The position numbers and the translations under genes are program-made. From assembly GCF_001592945.1 (NCBI RefSeq), contig NZ_LRPB01000046.1:1-64000 (forward strand): a stretch of DNA of 64,000 nt, read 5' to 3'. The DNA is from Roseivirga seohaensis. Lineage in GTDB: Bacteria; Bacteroidota; Bacteroidia; Cytophagales; Cyclobacteriaceae. Shown here in pieces: positions 1 through 7,512 of this stretch. Below the pieces are notes generated by a model, which was given only the letters and a program-made list of their open reading frames with translations, was not told the origin of the DNA and made no database searches. Numbering within the stretch: the first letter of the stretch is position 1; each line of letters starts with the position of its first letter.

Positions 1-114
1 AGTCAATAGTCAATAGTCAATTAGGAAAAACTTAAATCCAGAGATAGGGTTATCTTTTTTTACTGATTACCTGTTCCCTGATTTTCTGCCCCACTGTTGC
101 CCTAATCAACCGAT

Positions 115-699
115 TCACTTGATATCTAGAAAATTCTGAAGGATGCGTTCTCCTACTTTTCCACTTTTTTCAGGGTGGGCCTGTAATGCATAGAAGTTAT
201 CCTTATTTAAAGCCGCACTGAACGTATTCACGTAATCAGTGGTAGCAATGGTATACGGACTTGTTTCTGCATAATAGCTATGTACATAATACACATAACT
301 ATCAGTTTCTATTCCTTTAAACAAAGGCCCAGTAGTATGTTCTAGGTTATTCCAACCCATCTGAGGCACTTTTAAAGTCGGTTCAAACTTTTTTACCTGC
401 ACATCGAAAATACCAAGACAATCGGTATTGTTTTCTTCGGAATGAGCACACATAAGCTGCAAACCCAAGCAAACGCCAAAAACGGGCTGCTTTAGGTCTT
501 TAATCACTTCGTCCAGCTTTCTTTCCTTCAGAAACCTCATGGCAGTACTGGCTTCGCCCACTCCTGGAAAAATGACGCGGTCTGCAGAGCGAATCACTTC
601 CGGATTGGCACTGAGCACAGGAGAAACGCCCAAACGCTCTAAAGCATAAGTAACCGACTGCACATTGCCCGCATTATAATCTACAATAACTACACTCAT
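115..699 (-). CDS. hisH: Imidazole glycerol phosphate synthase, glutamine amidotransferase subunit HisH
   Basis: This is the glutaminase half of the HisH-HisF complex of histidine biosynthesis. It releases ammonia from glutamine for HisF, which makes IGP and AICAR in the cytoplasm. The 194-residue protein has the class I amidotransferase layout: oxyanion segment PGVGEA near residue 45, nucleophile Cys77 in GVCLGLQ, and His175/Glu177 in the closing QAHPEKS motif. The residue before His175 is Ala where Phe is usual in this family; the triad itself is intact. It starts 22 bases after phhA and is almost certainly cotranscribed with it, so it lies under the same leader/attenuator. The partner hisF and hisA are not in the window and would be expected beyond base 1. 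Identification is firm. Confidence 0.95.
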   Translation of the reverse strand: MSVVIVDYNAGNVQSVTYALERLGVSPVLSANPEVIRSADRVIFPGVGEASTAMRFLKERKLDEVIKDLKQPVFGVCLGLQLMCAHSEENNTDCLGIFDVQVKKFEPTLKVPQMGWNNLEHTTGPLFKGIETDSYVYYVHSYYAETSPYTIATTDYVNTFSAALNKDNFYALQAHPEKSGKVGERILQNFLDIK

Positions 700-721
700 A
701 TTTTTGAATGAAAAAAGCGGT

Positions 722-1459
722 TTAAACCACCGCTTCTTTTCTCTGTTTTAATTTCGCTTCAATTTTAGATTTAATCTCTGGCAGAGAATTGTACAATTGC
801 TCATACGACTCAATAATAAAGTAATTCTCTTGCATTTTATCCTTTCTGTAAGGCGTTTCTAAAATTTTATCTACGTCATACTCAAAGTGGTTGGGCTCAT
901 CGCTCAACGAGTATTTAGTTTCACCCGCAGACGATAATATTCCTGCTCCGTATATTTTCACTTCACCCTCTTCTCTGATCAAGCCAAACTCAATGGTATA
1001 CCAGTAAATTCTTGACAATAAATGAATTGCCCATTCATCTTCGATCCATTCGTGACCAAACTGACTGATGGCCTGAAGGAAGTCTACAAAAGCCTGATTG
1101 GTGAGTAATGGAATGTGTGCAAATACATCGTGAAACATATCTGGCTCTTCCAGGTAATCCAACTGACTCATTTTCCGCACCCAAGTAGTGGCAGGGAATT
1201 TCTTGTTGGCCATAAGCTCAAAGAAAAGACCATCTTCTACAATTCCGGGCACTGCGTAAATCTCCCAACCTGTTAAACCACGAAGTATCTCATTGGTTTT
1301 TTCAAAGTTTGGAATTCCTTCATTTGTGAAGTTCACCAACTTTAAACCCTTGGTAAATTCGGTAGTTGCGGCTTTAGGCAAACTAGGAAACTGTCGGTCG
1401 AAGAGGATACCCCAAACTTTCTGGTCTTCGGCTGTGTAATTCTCATAAATCTGTTTCAT
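722..1459 (-). CDS. phhA: Phenylalanine 4-monooxygenase (aromatic amino acid hydroxylase)
   Basis: This non-haem iron, pterin-dependent enzyme hydroxylates phenylalanine to tyrosine in the cytoplasm. The 245-residue protein is the short bacterial catalytic-domain form without a regulatory ACT domain. The iron ligands are visible: His110 and His115 in FHDVFAHIP and Glu157 in WYTIEFGLI. The following GAGILSSAGE segment is the expected active-site loop. The gene is first in an operon with hisH. Its start lies about 47 bases downstream of an intrinsic terminator that follows a Tyr-rich leader peptide. That layout suggests the enzyme is used here to make tyrosine and is induced by tyrosine shortage, rather than serving only phenylalanine catabolism (inference). 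Family assignment is firm. Confidence 0.95.
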   Translation of the reverse strand: MKQIYENYTAEDQKVWGILFDRQFPSLPKAATTEFTKGLKLVNFTNEGIPNFEKTNEILRGLTGWEIYAVPGIVEDGLFFELMANKKFPATTWVRKMSQLDYLEEPDMFHDVFAHIPLLTNQAFVDFLQAISQFGHEWIEDEWAIHLLSRIYWYTIEFGLIREEGEVKIYGAGILSSAGETKYSLSDEPNHFEYDVDKILETPYRKDKMQENYFIIESYEQLYNSLPEIKSKIEAKLKQRKEAVV

Positions 1460-1505
1460 TCTTTCCTTTTTAAGGACTCCGCTGGAATGGGCTAAAAAAC
1501 AAAAA

Positions 1506-1528
1506 ACCCGATTCTTGCGGAATCGGGT
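1506..1528 (-). terminator. Attenuator terminator between leader peptide and phhA
   Basis: On the minus strand this is a perfect 9-bp stem, ACCCGATTC paired with GAATCGGGT around a 5-base loop, followed at once by T-rich DNA (T5, G, T6). It lies downstream of the leader peptide stop (1561) and upstream of the phhA start (1459), so it can only end the short leader transcript or decide read-through into phhA-hisH. Confidence 0.85.
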
Positions 1529-1560
1529 CTTATATGTTTGATTAATTGTTTCTATACAAT

Positions 1561-1629
1561 TTACATAGCGCTGCCGTTCCGATCGTTCGGGTAGTAATAG
1601 TAATAATGATGTGCGCTGCTATGTAACAT
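1561..1629 (-). CDS. Tyr-rich leader peptide of the phhA-hisH operon
   Basis: This is a 22-codon reading frame on the minus strand with peptide MLHSSAHHYYYYYPNDRNGS followed by Ala-Met-stop. Codons 9-13 are TAT TAC TAT TAC TAC, five tyrosines in a row, and codons 3, 7 and 8 are His (CAT). The ATG lies 5 bases after a perfect -7 promoter element, so the transcript should start at or next to the start codon. A perfect intrinsic terminator follows 32 bases after the stop codon, then phhA (makes Tyr) and hisH (makes His). Codons 16-17 (GATCGG, 1579-1584) can pair, with one G-U pair, with CCGATT in the 5' arm of the terminator (1521-1526), which offers an antiterminator. The two ends of the reading frame can also pair with each other (1561-1570 with 1617-1626). 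The peptide is too short for normal gene calling; function is inferred from layout. Confidence 0.8.
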   Translation of the reverse strand: MLHSSAHHYYYYYPNDRNGSAM

Positions 1630-1634
1630 TGCCC

Positions 1635-1664
1635 CAAAGGTAAAATGCATTTTCGAAATGGCAA
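1635..1664 (-). promoter_or_regulatory. Promoter of the leader-phhA-hisH operon
   Basis: On the minus strand TTG (1662-1664) is followed after exactly 19 bases by TACCTTTG (1635-1642). This fits the Bacteroidota primary sigma factor consensus (TTG, about 19 bases, TAnnTTTG) with no mismatch. The leader peptide ATG begins at 1629. Confidence 0.8.
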
Positions 1665-1775
1665 CTCTTTTTTTGAAAAAGAATTGGGTGGGGCGAAAAT
1701 CTATTTAGGGTTTTTTGTTTAAAGTCTAATGAAGCTTCCTTTTGCATGTTCTCTGATTCATCTGCCCTTTGGCAT

Positions 1776-1818
1776 AACCTGTAACACCTTATAAACCAAA
1801 GGACTCTGTCCGTGAATG
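1776..1818 (+). repeat. REP-like palindromic repeat, partial copy
   Basis: The segment contains AACCTGTAACACC and GGACTCTGTCCG, matching a dispersed family seen again at 3259, 10405, 11274, 11549, 16165, 41936 and 53264. GGACtctGTCC is itself a small hairpin. The 5' half of the element (GGTTCTCCG) is missing here. Confidence 0.6.
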
Positions 1819-1943
1819 CAATAATCCATAAGATTTCTTAACTAAAACCCAATCAAATTTCTAAATTCAAGCCATGACTGATAATGCTTTCAAATAAGGA
1901 CGTAATTGAATCTAGGATCTATTAAAAAACATAATCGGCCAAA

Positions 1944-2528
1944 ATGAAGCTCTCTCCTCCTCTAAAATATAGCCTTGTATTTTTAGCATTAACACTCATT
2001 GGATTAGCTATTTTGAATCACACCAATTTTCTAAATTATGAAAGGCCATTAACCTTCGATAAATACGATCAAATAACATTTGAGAACTTTCGGGGCCTGG
2101 AGTTCTTTAAGAAATCACTCTATGGAAGTAAAAGGTTTGCCTACGTAGTTACATCCATTGAAAGTGAGGTTGACGATAATTATGTAACCGTTTGGTCTTT
2201 ATTTCACCCGTCACGCTCTTTCGTTTATAAAACGAACACGAACAGCAAAGAGCTTTTAACCCATGAAAAATACCACATAAAAATAACGGAGCTATTTGCG
2301 CGAAAGGCCAAAGAGAGCATATCTCAACTTAGTTCTTTTGAAAGAGAAGAAGCTGAGAAAATAATTAAAAATGCAAAACAAGAGGAAAGAGCTTTTCAAA
2401 AAGAATACGACTACAACACTTTTCATAGCTATATTTTGAGCGAACAAAAAAGATATGAGAAAGAAATCGACAGTTTATTAAATTTACTGGCCGATTTTAA
2501 AAAAGCTAAAATTACTTTAAATGATTAA
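1944..2528 (+). CDS. Membrane-anchored HExxH protein, DUF922-like putative metalloprotease
   Basis: The 194-residue protein has one hydrophobic N-terminal segment (about residues 7-25), so it is exported or anchored with the rest outside the cytoplasm. Residues 107-111 read HEKYH in the context THEKYHIKITELFARK. That is a zincin-type HExxH with the His-x-x-Ile-Thr-Glu-x-x-Ala-Arg-Lys continuation I associate with DUF922. If so, the two His bind zinc and Glu108 is catalytic. The C-terminal half is charged and helical (coiled-coil-like, about 125-190). It overlaps the next lipoprotein gene by 8 bases, so the two are translated as a pair. Substrate is unknown and the DUF922 link is from motif resemblance only. 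Confidence 0.6.
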   Translation: MKLSPPLKYSLVFLALTLIGLAILNHTNFLNYERPLTFDKYDQITFENFRGLEFFKKSLYGSKRFAYVVTSIESEVDDNYVTVWSLFHPSRSFVYKTNTNSKELLTHEKYHIKITELFARKAKESISQLSSFEREEAEKIIKNAKQEERAFQKEYDYNTFHSYILSEQKRYEKEIDSLLNLLADFKKAKITLND

Positions 2529-3276
2529 AGTCAAACATTTCCTTTTTATAGTAAGCTACCTAATACTAACAAGCTGCAACTCTAAAAATCATCAATTCCC
2601 TCTTGATAAGAGGTATTGGGACCCAAATGACTACGATAAAGTAGGAATAGAATTGCGTTTTAATTATGAAAGTGATGAAAAACTTCCAACGTTCGACAAT
2701 CCAGAAAATAAGATTATCGTTGAAAAACTTACTGATGAACAGAATTACAAAGTTGTTCTTGAAGACGATGAATTAGGTTTAAAACATAGAAATGAAGTTG
2801 CCGAAAAATTCTTTGCCGAATGGAAGGACATGTCTGGCATCTATACCGCAACTGACAGACAAGACAAATATCTTTATGATATAGAAATGCTGGCTGTATG
2901 GCATTTTGGCTTAGGACTTCAACTGAGATACTTCAAACTGGGGAATGATCTACTCAAAGAAAGTGCAGATGATCCAGACGCTCAGCAAGTCAAGAGTAGC
3001 ATTAATTCTAATGTCAATATTTTGATAAATAACTACCTATTCTATTTAGATGAAGTAAATAATGAAAATGCCTTCACTGAAGCAGGGAAAGTGAAATTTG
3101 CTGGTGGAATTGATAAATATTTCTCAGAGTTAATCAAACTATACCCTAGCGCAAACTATAGCGGAATGAAAACCAAGGCTGAGTTAATGCTCAAAAAAAG
3201 TGAGTCAGAAAGCATCAAGACTTCCCTAGAAAAACTAATAGCATTAATTACTTTCGAAGGTTCTCCGAACCTGTAA
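2521..3276 (+). CDS. Hypothetical lipoprotein
   Basis: The 251-residue protein starts with a lipoprotein signal peptide (MIKVKHFLFIVSYLILTSC, lipobox LTSC, Cys19). The mature part is hydrophilic and mostly helical and I recognise no family. It overlaps the upstream HExxH gene by 8 bases, suggesting a two-gene unit working at the cell envelope. Its last codons (Gly-Ser-Pro-Asn-Leu-stop) lie inside a copy of the dispersed REP-like repeat at 3259-3311, so the present C-terminus and stop codon appear to come from repeat DNA; the ancestral protein may have ended differently. Confidence 0.6.
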   Translation: MIKVKHFLFIVSYLILTSCNSKNHQFPLDKRYWDPNDYDKVGIELRFNYESDEKLPTFDNPENKIIVEKLTDEQNYKVVLEDDELGLKHRNEVAEKFFAEWKDMSGIYTATDRQDKYLYDIEMLAVWHFGLGLQLRYFKLGNDLLKESADDPDAQQVKSSINSNVNILINNYLFYLDEVNNENAFTEAGKVKFAGGIDKYFSELIKLYPSANYSGMKTKAELMLKKSESESIKTSLEKLIALITFEGSPNL

Positions 3277-3311
3277 CACCTTATAAACCAAAGGACTCTG
3301 TCCGTTAATGC
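3259..3311 (+). repeat. REP-like palindromic repeat overlapping a gene end
   Basis: GGTTCTCCGAACC at 3259-3271 is followed by TGTAACACC and GGACTCTGTCCG, the same order as in the copies near 10.4, 11.3 and 11.5 kb. Its middle part matches the copy at 1776 nearly exactly. The first 18 bases code the end of the upstream lipoprotein. Confidence 0.7.
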
Positions 3312-3487
3312 TGTAAATCCAAGATGTGAGTCATTCCGTAGGAATCCTTTCACGCCCCACAAGTAAACCCCTTCTGTGTTTCTGAAAAAGATCCTTACAG
3401 GATGACTTAAAGCAGGCGATTGAGCTAGAGTATACTCTGCGTTTCTCAACGTTCTTTGTGGTTCAAAATATACTCTGGTGGCGTATA

Positions 3488-4774
3488 TCAGCCTTTGCTC
3501 AATTTCTGAATACCTTCCAGTAGTCGATCTACATCGGCAGTTGAGCTATATAAATTTGGGGTTACGCGGATGGCTTTTTCATTCTCTGGTAAATTCCTTT
3601 TAACGGTAAATACGCCAAAGTCATCATAAAGCCTTTTGATTACTTCATCGGCATCTAGGTTACGTAGTTTGAAGGTAGCAATGGCGCAACTTCTTTTTGC
3701 TTCCGTGGGCGTAAGCAATTCAGCATTAGCAATCCCTCCTATTTCCTTTGTCCAGTAGTTTTGCAAATACCGAAGTCGTGCTTCTTTCACAGGGATGGTC
3801 ACCATATTATTAAATTCAGTGGCTTTGGGCACTGTAAGCAAAGTGGGGAATGACAGCGTTCCGAAGTGGCCCAGCTTGTTAATATTGTCTTCGCGCTGGC
3901 CTACATCACCAAACATTGGACTGAGGTCTTTAATTCTGCTTTTCTTCACATACATAAGCCCCATGCCTATGGGTGCACTGAACCACTTATGCAGGTTGAC
4001 GCCCACAAAATCACAGCCTAAATCTGGAATTTTAAAATCGAGGTGAGCGAAACTGTGTGCAGCATTTACAATTACCTCAACACCCTTAGGCTTAGCCATA
4101 TCGGCAATGGCCTTTACTGGCATAATCTGTCCTGTTAAATGAACCAGGTGTGTCACCAAAATACAGCGTGTTTTGTTAGTCATGGCTGCTTGGTATAAGC
4201 TTACAATTTGTGCGTCACTTTCCGGAATCATCGGCAGCTCGATTCGCTTGATTGTAATGCCCTTTGTCTTTTCAAGCATTTCAAAGGCCTCAATCATGCT
4301 TGGGTAGTCTTGTTCGCTAAAAATCACTTCATCACCTGGTTGAAAGTCGATGCCTTGAATCAGAATATTCAGCGCTTCCGTGGCATTTCTGGTAATCAGC
4401 AATTCTTCACGCTCTGCTCCCGAAAACTTAGCCAGCGTGTGCATTACAGCAGACATGTCCTGATTAAAGTTTTTACGTGCATAGCCAGAACTTTCGCTAT
4501 TCACCTTTTTAATGGATTCCACGTAAGCGTCTACCACCATTTTTGGCTGTACCCCAAAATAACCATTCTCAAGATTAATCCACTTATCGCTTACATCGTA
4601 GTGCGTTTTCTTAAAGGCTTTCCAAAATGCTTCATCTTGAGTTTTGGTTAGGTCGAACTCTCCTTTCCATTCTGCAATACTCTCTTTAGGCAAATACTCG
4701 TCTAAAGAACGACCAATGAAGGGTAAGGAAATTGCGCCAACTGCGAGTTTTTGAAGTAAGGATCTTCTTTTCAT
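3488..4774 (-). CDS. Class V aminotransferase-fold PLP enzyme, isopenicillin-N-epimerase-like, exported
   Basis: The 428-residue protein begins with a twin-arginine-like signal (MKRRSLLQKLAVGAISLPFIG), so it is probably folded in the cytoplasm and exported. The fold-type I PLP features are present: TRNATEALN near 128-136 for phosphate binding and Lys263 in NLHKWFSAPIG as the Schiff-base lysine. The usual Asp that contacts the PLP pyridine nitrogen, in the VDxAH motif, is Asn237 here (VNAAHS; the codon is AAT). That is a single-base change from GAT and would weaken or change catalysis. The close family includes isopenicillin N epimerase, cysteine desulfurase and kynureninase; the substrate cannot be named. 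No operon partner is visible. Confidence 0.8.
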   Translation of the reverse strand: MKRRSLLQKLAVGAISLPFIGRSLDEYLPKESIAEWKGEFDLTKTQDEAFWKAFKKTHYDVSDKWINLENGYFGVQPKMVVDAYVESIKKVNSESSGYARKNFNQDMSAVMHTLAKFSGAEREELLITRNATEALNILIQGIDFQPGDEVIFSEQDYPSMIEAFEMLEKTKGITIKRIELPMIPESDAQIVSLYQAAMTNKTRCILVTHLVHLTGQIMPVKAIADMAKPKGVEVIVNAAHSFAHLDFKIPDLGCDFVGVNLHKWFSAPIGMGLMYVKKSRIKDLSPMFGDVGQREDNINKLGHFGTLSFPTLLTVPKATEFNNMVTIPVKEARLRYLQNYWTKEIGGIANAELLTPTEAKRSCAIATFKLRNLDADEVIKRLYDDFGVFTVKRNLPENEKAIRVTPNLYSSTADVDRLLEGIQKLSKG

Positions 4775-5048
4775 CTCAAAAAATTTGATGGTGATATGGG
4801 TTCTAAGTTAGCAACTTATGTCGTTGCCAAATTTAAAATCAAAAAATCGTTTAATCCCCTAATGTGAGAGGCTCATCTTTAATAAAAATACAGAAGTAGA
4901 ATTGTAACAAATCATATTTGATACCTTCTTAAGTCTAAACGAATTAAAAACAAATGCTAGTTTTAGAAATCAATCTGTAATCCGTAAATGGGTTGGGTTG
5001 AATTTTATTTTATAAATGGGCTGCACAAGCGCTGTGAGCCAGTACTCT

Positions 5049-5630
5049 ATGAATAAAGCAGAAGTCATTAACCATATAAGTGATTCATATTCTCCTTTAA
5101 CACCAACATGTAAAGGTGATTTACTGAATAAATCAAGGTTCGTAACACCTACTAAGAACACGATTCTGGTCAAGGAAAAACAGTACTCGGACAAATCGTT
5201 CTACATTGTAAAAGGCTGTGCAAGAGCTTATTATTTAACTGACGGTAAGGACATTTCAGACTGGTTTGCTTTCGAAGGTGACTTTATCAGCTCTATTCAA
5301 AGCTTTTTTCTAGGCGTTCCAAGCCCGCATTATATAGAAGTACTGGAAGACTCCATTCTACTTGAAATATCAAGAGAAAGTGCGGACGAGTTAAGCAACA
5401 AACACCACGATTTTGAAAGACTAACTAAAAATGTAGCCATTAAAACAATGCTACAACAGCAAGAAAGAATCGTTGCAATCCAATTTCAATCTGCAGAACA
5501 GAGGTATCAAAACATCATATCACTTCGCAGCGACATTACCCAAAGAGTACCTTTGACACATATTGCCTCCTATATCGGGATCACTCTCGAGACTTTAAGC
5601 AGAATCCGTAAATCACAAAGTCGAATTTGA
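5049..5630 (+). CDS. Crp/Fnr family transcriptional regulator
   Basis: The 193-residue protein has an N-terminal cyclic-nucleotide-binding-like beta domain (about 25-115) and a C-terminal helix-turn-helix (RVPLTHIASYIGITLETLSRIRK). The ATG at 5049 is preferred because the family starts with helix residues like NKAEVINHIS; an in-frame ATG at 5016 would add 11 residues of no family character. No Cys cluster for an Fe-S centre is seen, so it is not classical FNR. Its stop codon overlaps a perfect FNR-type box that lies directly ahead of the next gene, so it probably activates that gene. Confidence 0.85.
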   Translation: MNKAEVINHISDSYSPLTPTCKGDLLNKSRFVTPTKNTILVKEKQYSDKSFYIVKGCARAYYLTDGKDISDWFAFEGDFISSIQSFFLGVPSPHYIEVLEDSILLEISRESADELSNKHHDFERLTKNVAIKTMLQQQERIVAIQFQSAEQRYQNIISLRSDITQRVPLTHIASYIGITLETLSRIRKSQSRI

Positions 5631-5640
5631 TATAGATCAA
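5627..5640 (+). promoter_or_regulatory. FNR/CRP-type box before the cytochrome-b-like gene
   Basis: TTGAT-ATAG-ATCAA is an exact match to the TTGAT-N4-ATCAA inverted repeat bound by FNR-type regulators. It is centred at about 5633.5. A -7-like element GACATTTG (5663-5670) puts the expected start near 5675, so the box centre falls about 42 bases upstream, the usual class II activator position. Confidence 0.65.
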
Positions 5641-5674
5641 ATGCTGCATCGGTATTTAGCCTGACATTTGAAAA

Positions 5675-6289
5675 ATGACAAGGCGAATACATTTTATATC
5701 AGGATTAACAATTACAATCTTCATTGTTTTCCACCTCCTCAATCATACTTACAGCCTCTTTGGAGTAGAAGAACACATAGAGCTTATGGAGAAATTCCGT
5801 GTGGTATATAGAAATGCTTTTGCTGAAACCATTTTATTACTCTCCGTACTTGTACAAATCATTACTGGTTTTAAACTGTTTTTAAAAAGGAGAAAAGTTA
5901 CCAATAGCTTTTGGGGGAAACTGCAATTATGGAGCGGCCTGTACTTGGCTATTTTCTTTATATTTCACCTTGCTGCTGTGTTCTTGGGAAGGCTAGTTTT
6001 AGAACTCGACACGAACATCTATTTTGGAGTTGCAGGCTTAAATACCTTTCCGTTTAACCTATTCTTTGTACCCTATTACGGACTGGCTATCATTTCCTTT
6101 TTTGGTCACATTGCTGCAATTCATGCTCAAAAATTCAAGAATGCCATTTTGGGAATAAAGCCGCTCCAGCAATCATCTGTAATTCTGGCTTTTGGAGTAT
6201 TGTTATCATTAACCATACTTTATGGATTAACAAATGGATTTAACGGAATTGAAATACCAAGTGAATACGATATTATGATTGGAAAATAA
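5675..6289 (+). CDS. Multi-span membrane protein resembling cytochrome b subunits of succinate dehydrogenase
   Basis: The 204-residue protein has about five membrane spans (roughly 8-25, 50-70, 85-107, 131-150, 168-187). Several His residues lie in or next to spans (FHLLNH in span 1, FHLAAVF in span 3, FGHIAAIHAQ in span 4). This pattern fits a di-haem b-type cytochrome of the SdhC/fumarate reductase anchor type, although no SdhA/SdhB partners are nearby. It sits just after a Crp/Fnr gene and its FNR-type box, which suggests redox or oxygen control. The ATG is only 4 bases after the -7-like element, so the message may be nearly leaderless. Haem binding is inference. Confidence 0.6.
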   Translation: MTRRIHFISGLTITIFIVFHLLNHTYSLFGVEEHIELMEKFRVVYRNAFAETILLLSVLVQIITGFKLFLKRRKVTNSFWGKLQLWSGLYLAIFFIFHLAAVFLGRLVLELDTNIYFGVAGLNTFPFNLFFVPYYGLAIISFFGHIAAIHAQKFKNAILGIKPLQQSSVILAFGVLLSLTILYGLTNGFNGIEIPSEYDIMIGK

Positions 6290-6343
6290 AAGGAGTTCAG
6301 GCCCCATTCCTAACCTTCCAACTAACTGTAAAATAAAGAAAAC

Positions 6344-7459
6344 ATGAAGTACCTTATATTTTTAACCATACTATTCAACAGTGCTTGCAATCAACCAACA
6401 GGAACAGAAAAAGTTTTGTTGGTGGGTTTTACACAAGAAAAAATAACCAACAATCTTTATGTTTTAAAGTCGGTCAATTACAACACAAATACTGGGGTAT
6501 TTATAGGTGAAAATGGATTGCTTTTGGTAGACCCAATGTCTGGTGTAAGTAACCATCAAAATTTACTGAAAGCAATACAGCAACTTTCAGAAAAGCCAAT
6601 CAAATATGTTCTAAACACACATAGCCACCCAGACCATAGTGGAGCAAACGCCTTTTTTGCTGAATTAGGGGCTACCATAGTTTCGCAGGAGAATGCCCAA
6701 TATTCACAAGCGAAACACGACCTCACTTTCAAAGACTCTTTCTCCTTAGAAATGGGAAATGAAACAGTCGAGTTACTTCACATTGCTGCTCATACTTTTG
6801 ACGATGCGCTGATCTACTTCAAAAACAGCAACACCATATTTATGGGCGACACTTACATGACCAACTCATTTCCACATTTTTATTACGGTGGTGGCGGAAA
6901 AGGTCATATTGAGATTTTAGATAAAGCATTATCAATTGGTGACACAAAAACAACAATAGTTTCGGCCCATGGTGAACTGATTTCTAGTAAAAGCGACCTA
7001 AAAGCGTATAAACAAAATTCACAAAAATGGATCGATAGAATTGCTCAACTCTATGAAACAGGGAAAAGCCCTGAAGAGATTGCGAACGACCAACAGATTA
7101 AGCAGTTGAGCATTGTTTTTAACGATAGCAAAAATGTTTCTAGCGAATCGATACTACGTACCATTAACAAAACCATTTCAGCTGATTTAGTCTCTAATTT
7201 TTCCATTTCGGAAAACAACCTAAAGCAATACGAAGGTTTTTATCAATACGAAAATGGGCAAGTTGATGAAATAATTTTGGAACAAGGTAAGCTGATTTTA
7301 AGAAGTGAGGGAGCCTACATTTTCGAGATCACTCCTATTTCAGAAACCCAGTTTCACCTAAAAGGTCAGTTTCCAAACAAACACCTTACTTTCAATGCTG
7401 CCAAAAACAGCTTTGTCTATTTCAATGGAACTGAACGCCTAACAGCAACGAAAAAATAA
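6344..7459 (+). CDS. MBL-fold metallo-hydrolase, lipoprotein
   Basis: The 371-residue protein has a lipoprotein-type signal (lipobox NSAC, Cys15) and a metallo-beta-lactamase domain of about 30-235. Zinc ligands are visible: His93, His95, Asp97, His98 in THSHPDHSGAN, a third-site His in HIAAHTFDD, GDTYM, and the distal His in SAHGE. The region about 235-371 is an additional domain without a recognised motif and may be a substrate-binding extension. The family covers many hydrolases (quinoprotein relay, lactamase, thioesterase); the YGGGGKGHIEILDKAL segment resembles the SoxH/quinoprotein-relay branch. The exact substrate is unknown. It follows the cytochrome-like gene after 54 bases. Confidence 0.85.
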   Translation: MKYLIFLTILFNSACNQPTGTEKVLLVGFTQEKITNNLYVLKSVNYNTNTGVFIGENGLLLVDPMSGVSNHQNLLKAIQQLSEKPIKYVLNTHSHPDHSGANAFFAELGATIVSQENAQYSQAKHDLTFKDSFSLEMGNETVELLHIAAHTFDDALIYFKNSNTIFMGDTYMTNSFPHFYYGGGGKGHIEILDKALSIGDTKTTIVSAHGELISSKSDLKAYKQNSQKWIDRIAQLYETGKSPEEIANDQQIKQLSIVFNDSKNVSSESILRTINKTISADLVSNFSISENNLKQYEGFYQYENGQVDEIILEQGKLILRSEGAYIFEITPISETQFHLKGQFPNKHLTFNAAKNSFVYFNGTERLTATKK

Positions 7460-7512
7460 TCCGTCAAAAACGATTTTATCCTTCCTGAACTATTGTAGAA
7501 AACCAAAAATTA

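Noticed and set aside
1-114. Short direct repeats AGTCAATA at the window start
   Set aside because: About 2.6 copies of an 8-base AT-rich unit between operon genes; a common slippage product with no sign of function.
1561-1629. Leader peptide read as a pure histidine attenuator because hisH follows
   Set aside because: Only two His codons are adjacent, against five consecutive Tyr codons, and the first gene is phenylalanine hydroxylase; a secondary His effect remains possible.
3156-3449. Minus-strand open frame overlapping the lipoprotein end and the REP-like repeat
   Set aside because: Antisense to a supported gene and made partly of repeat DNA.
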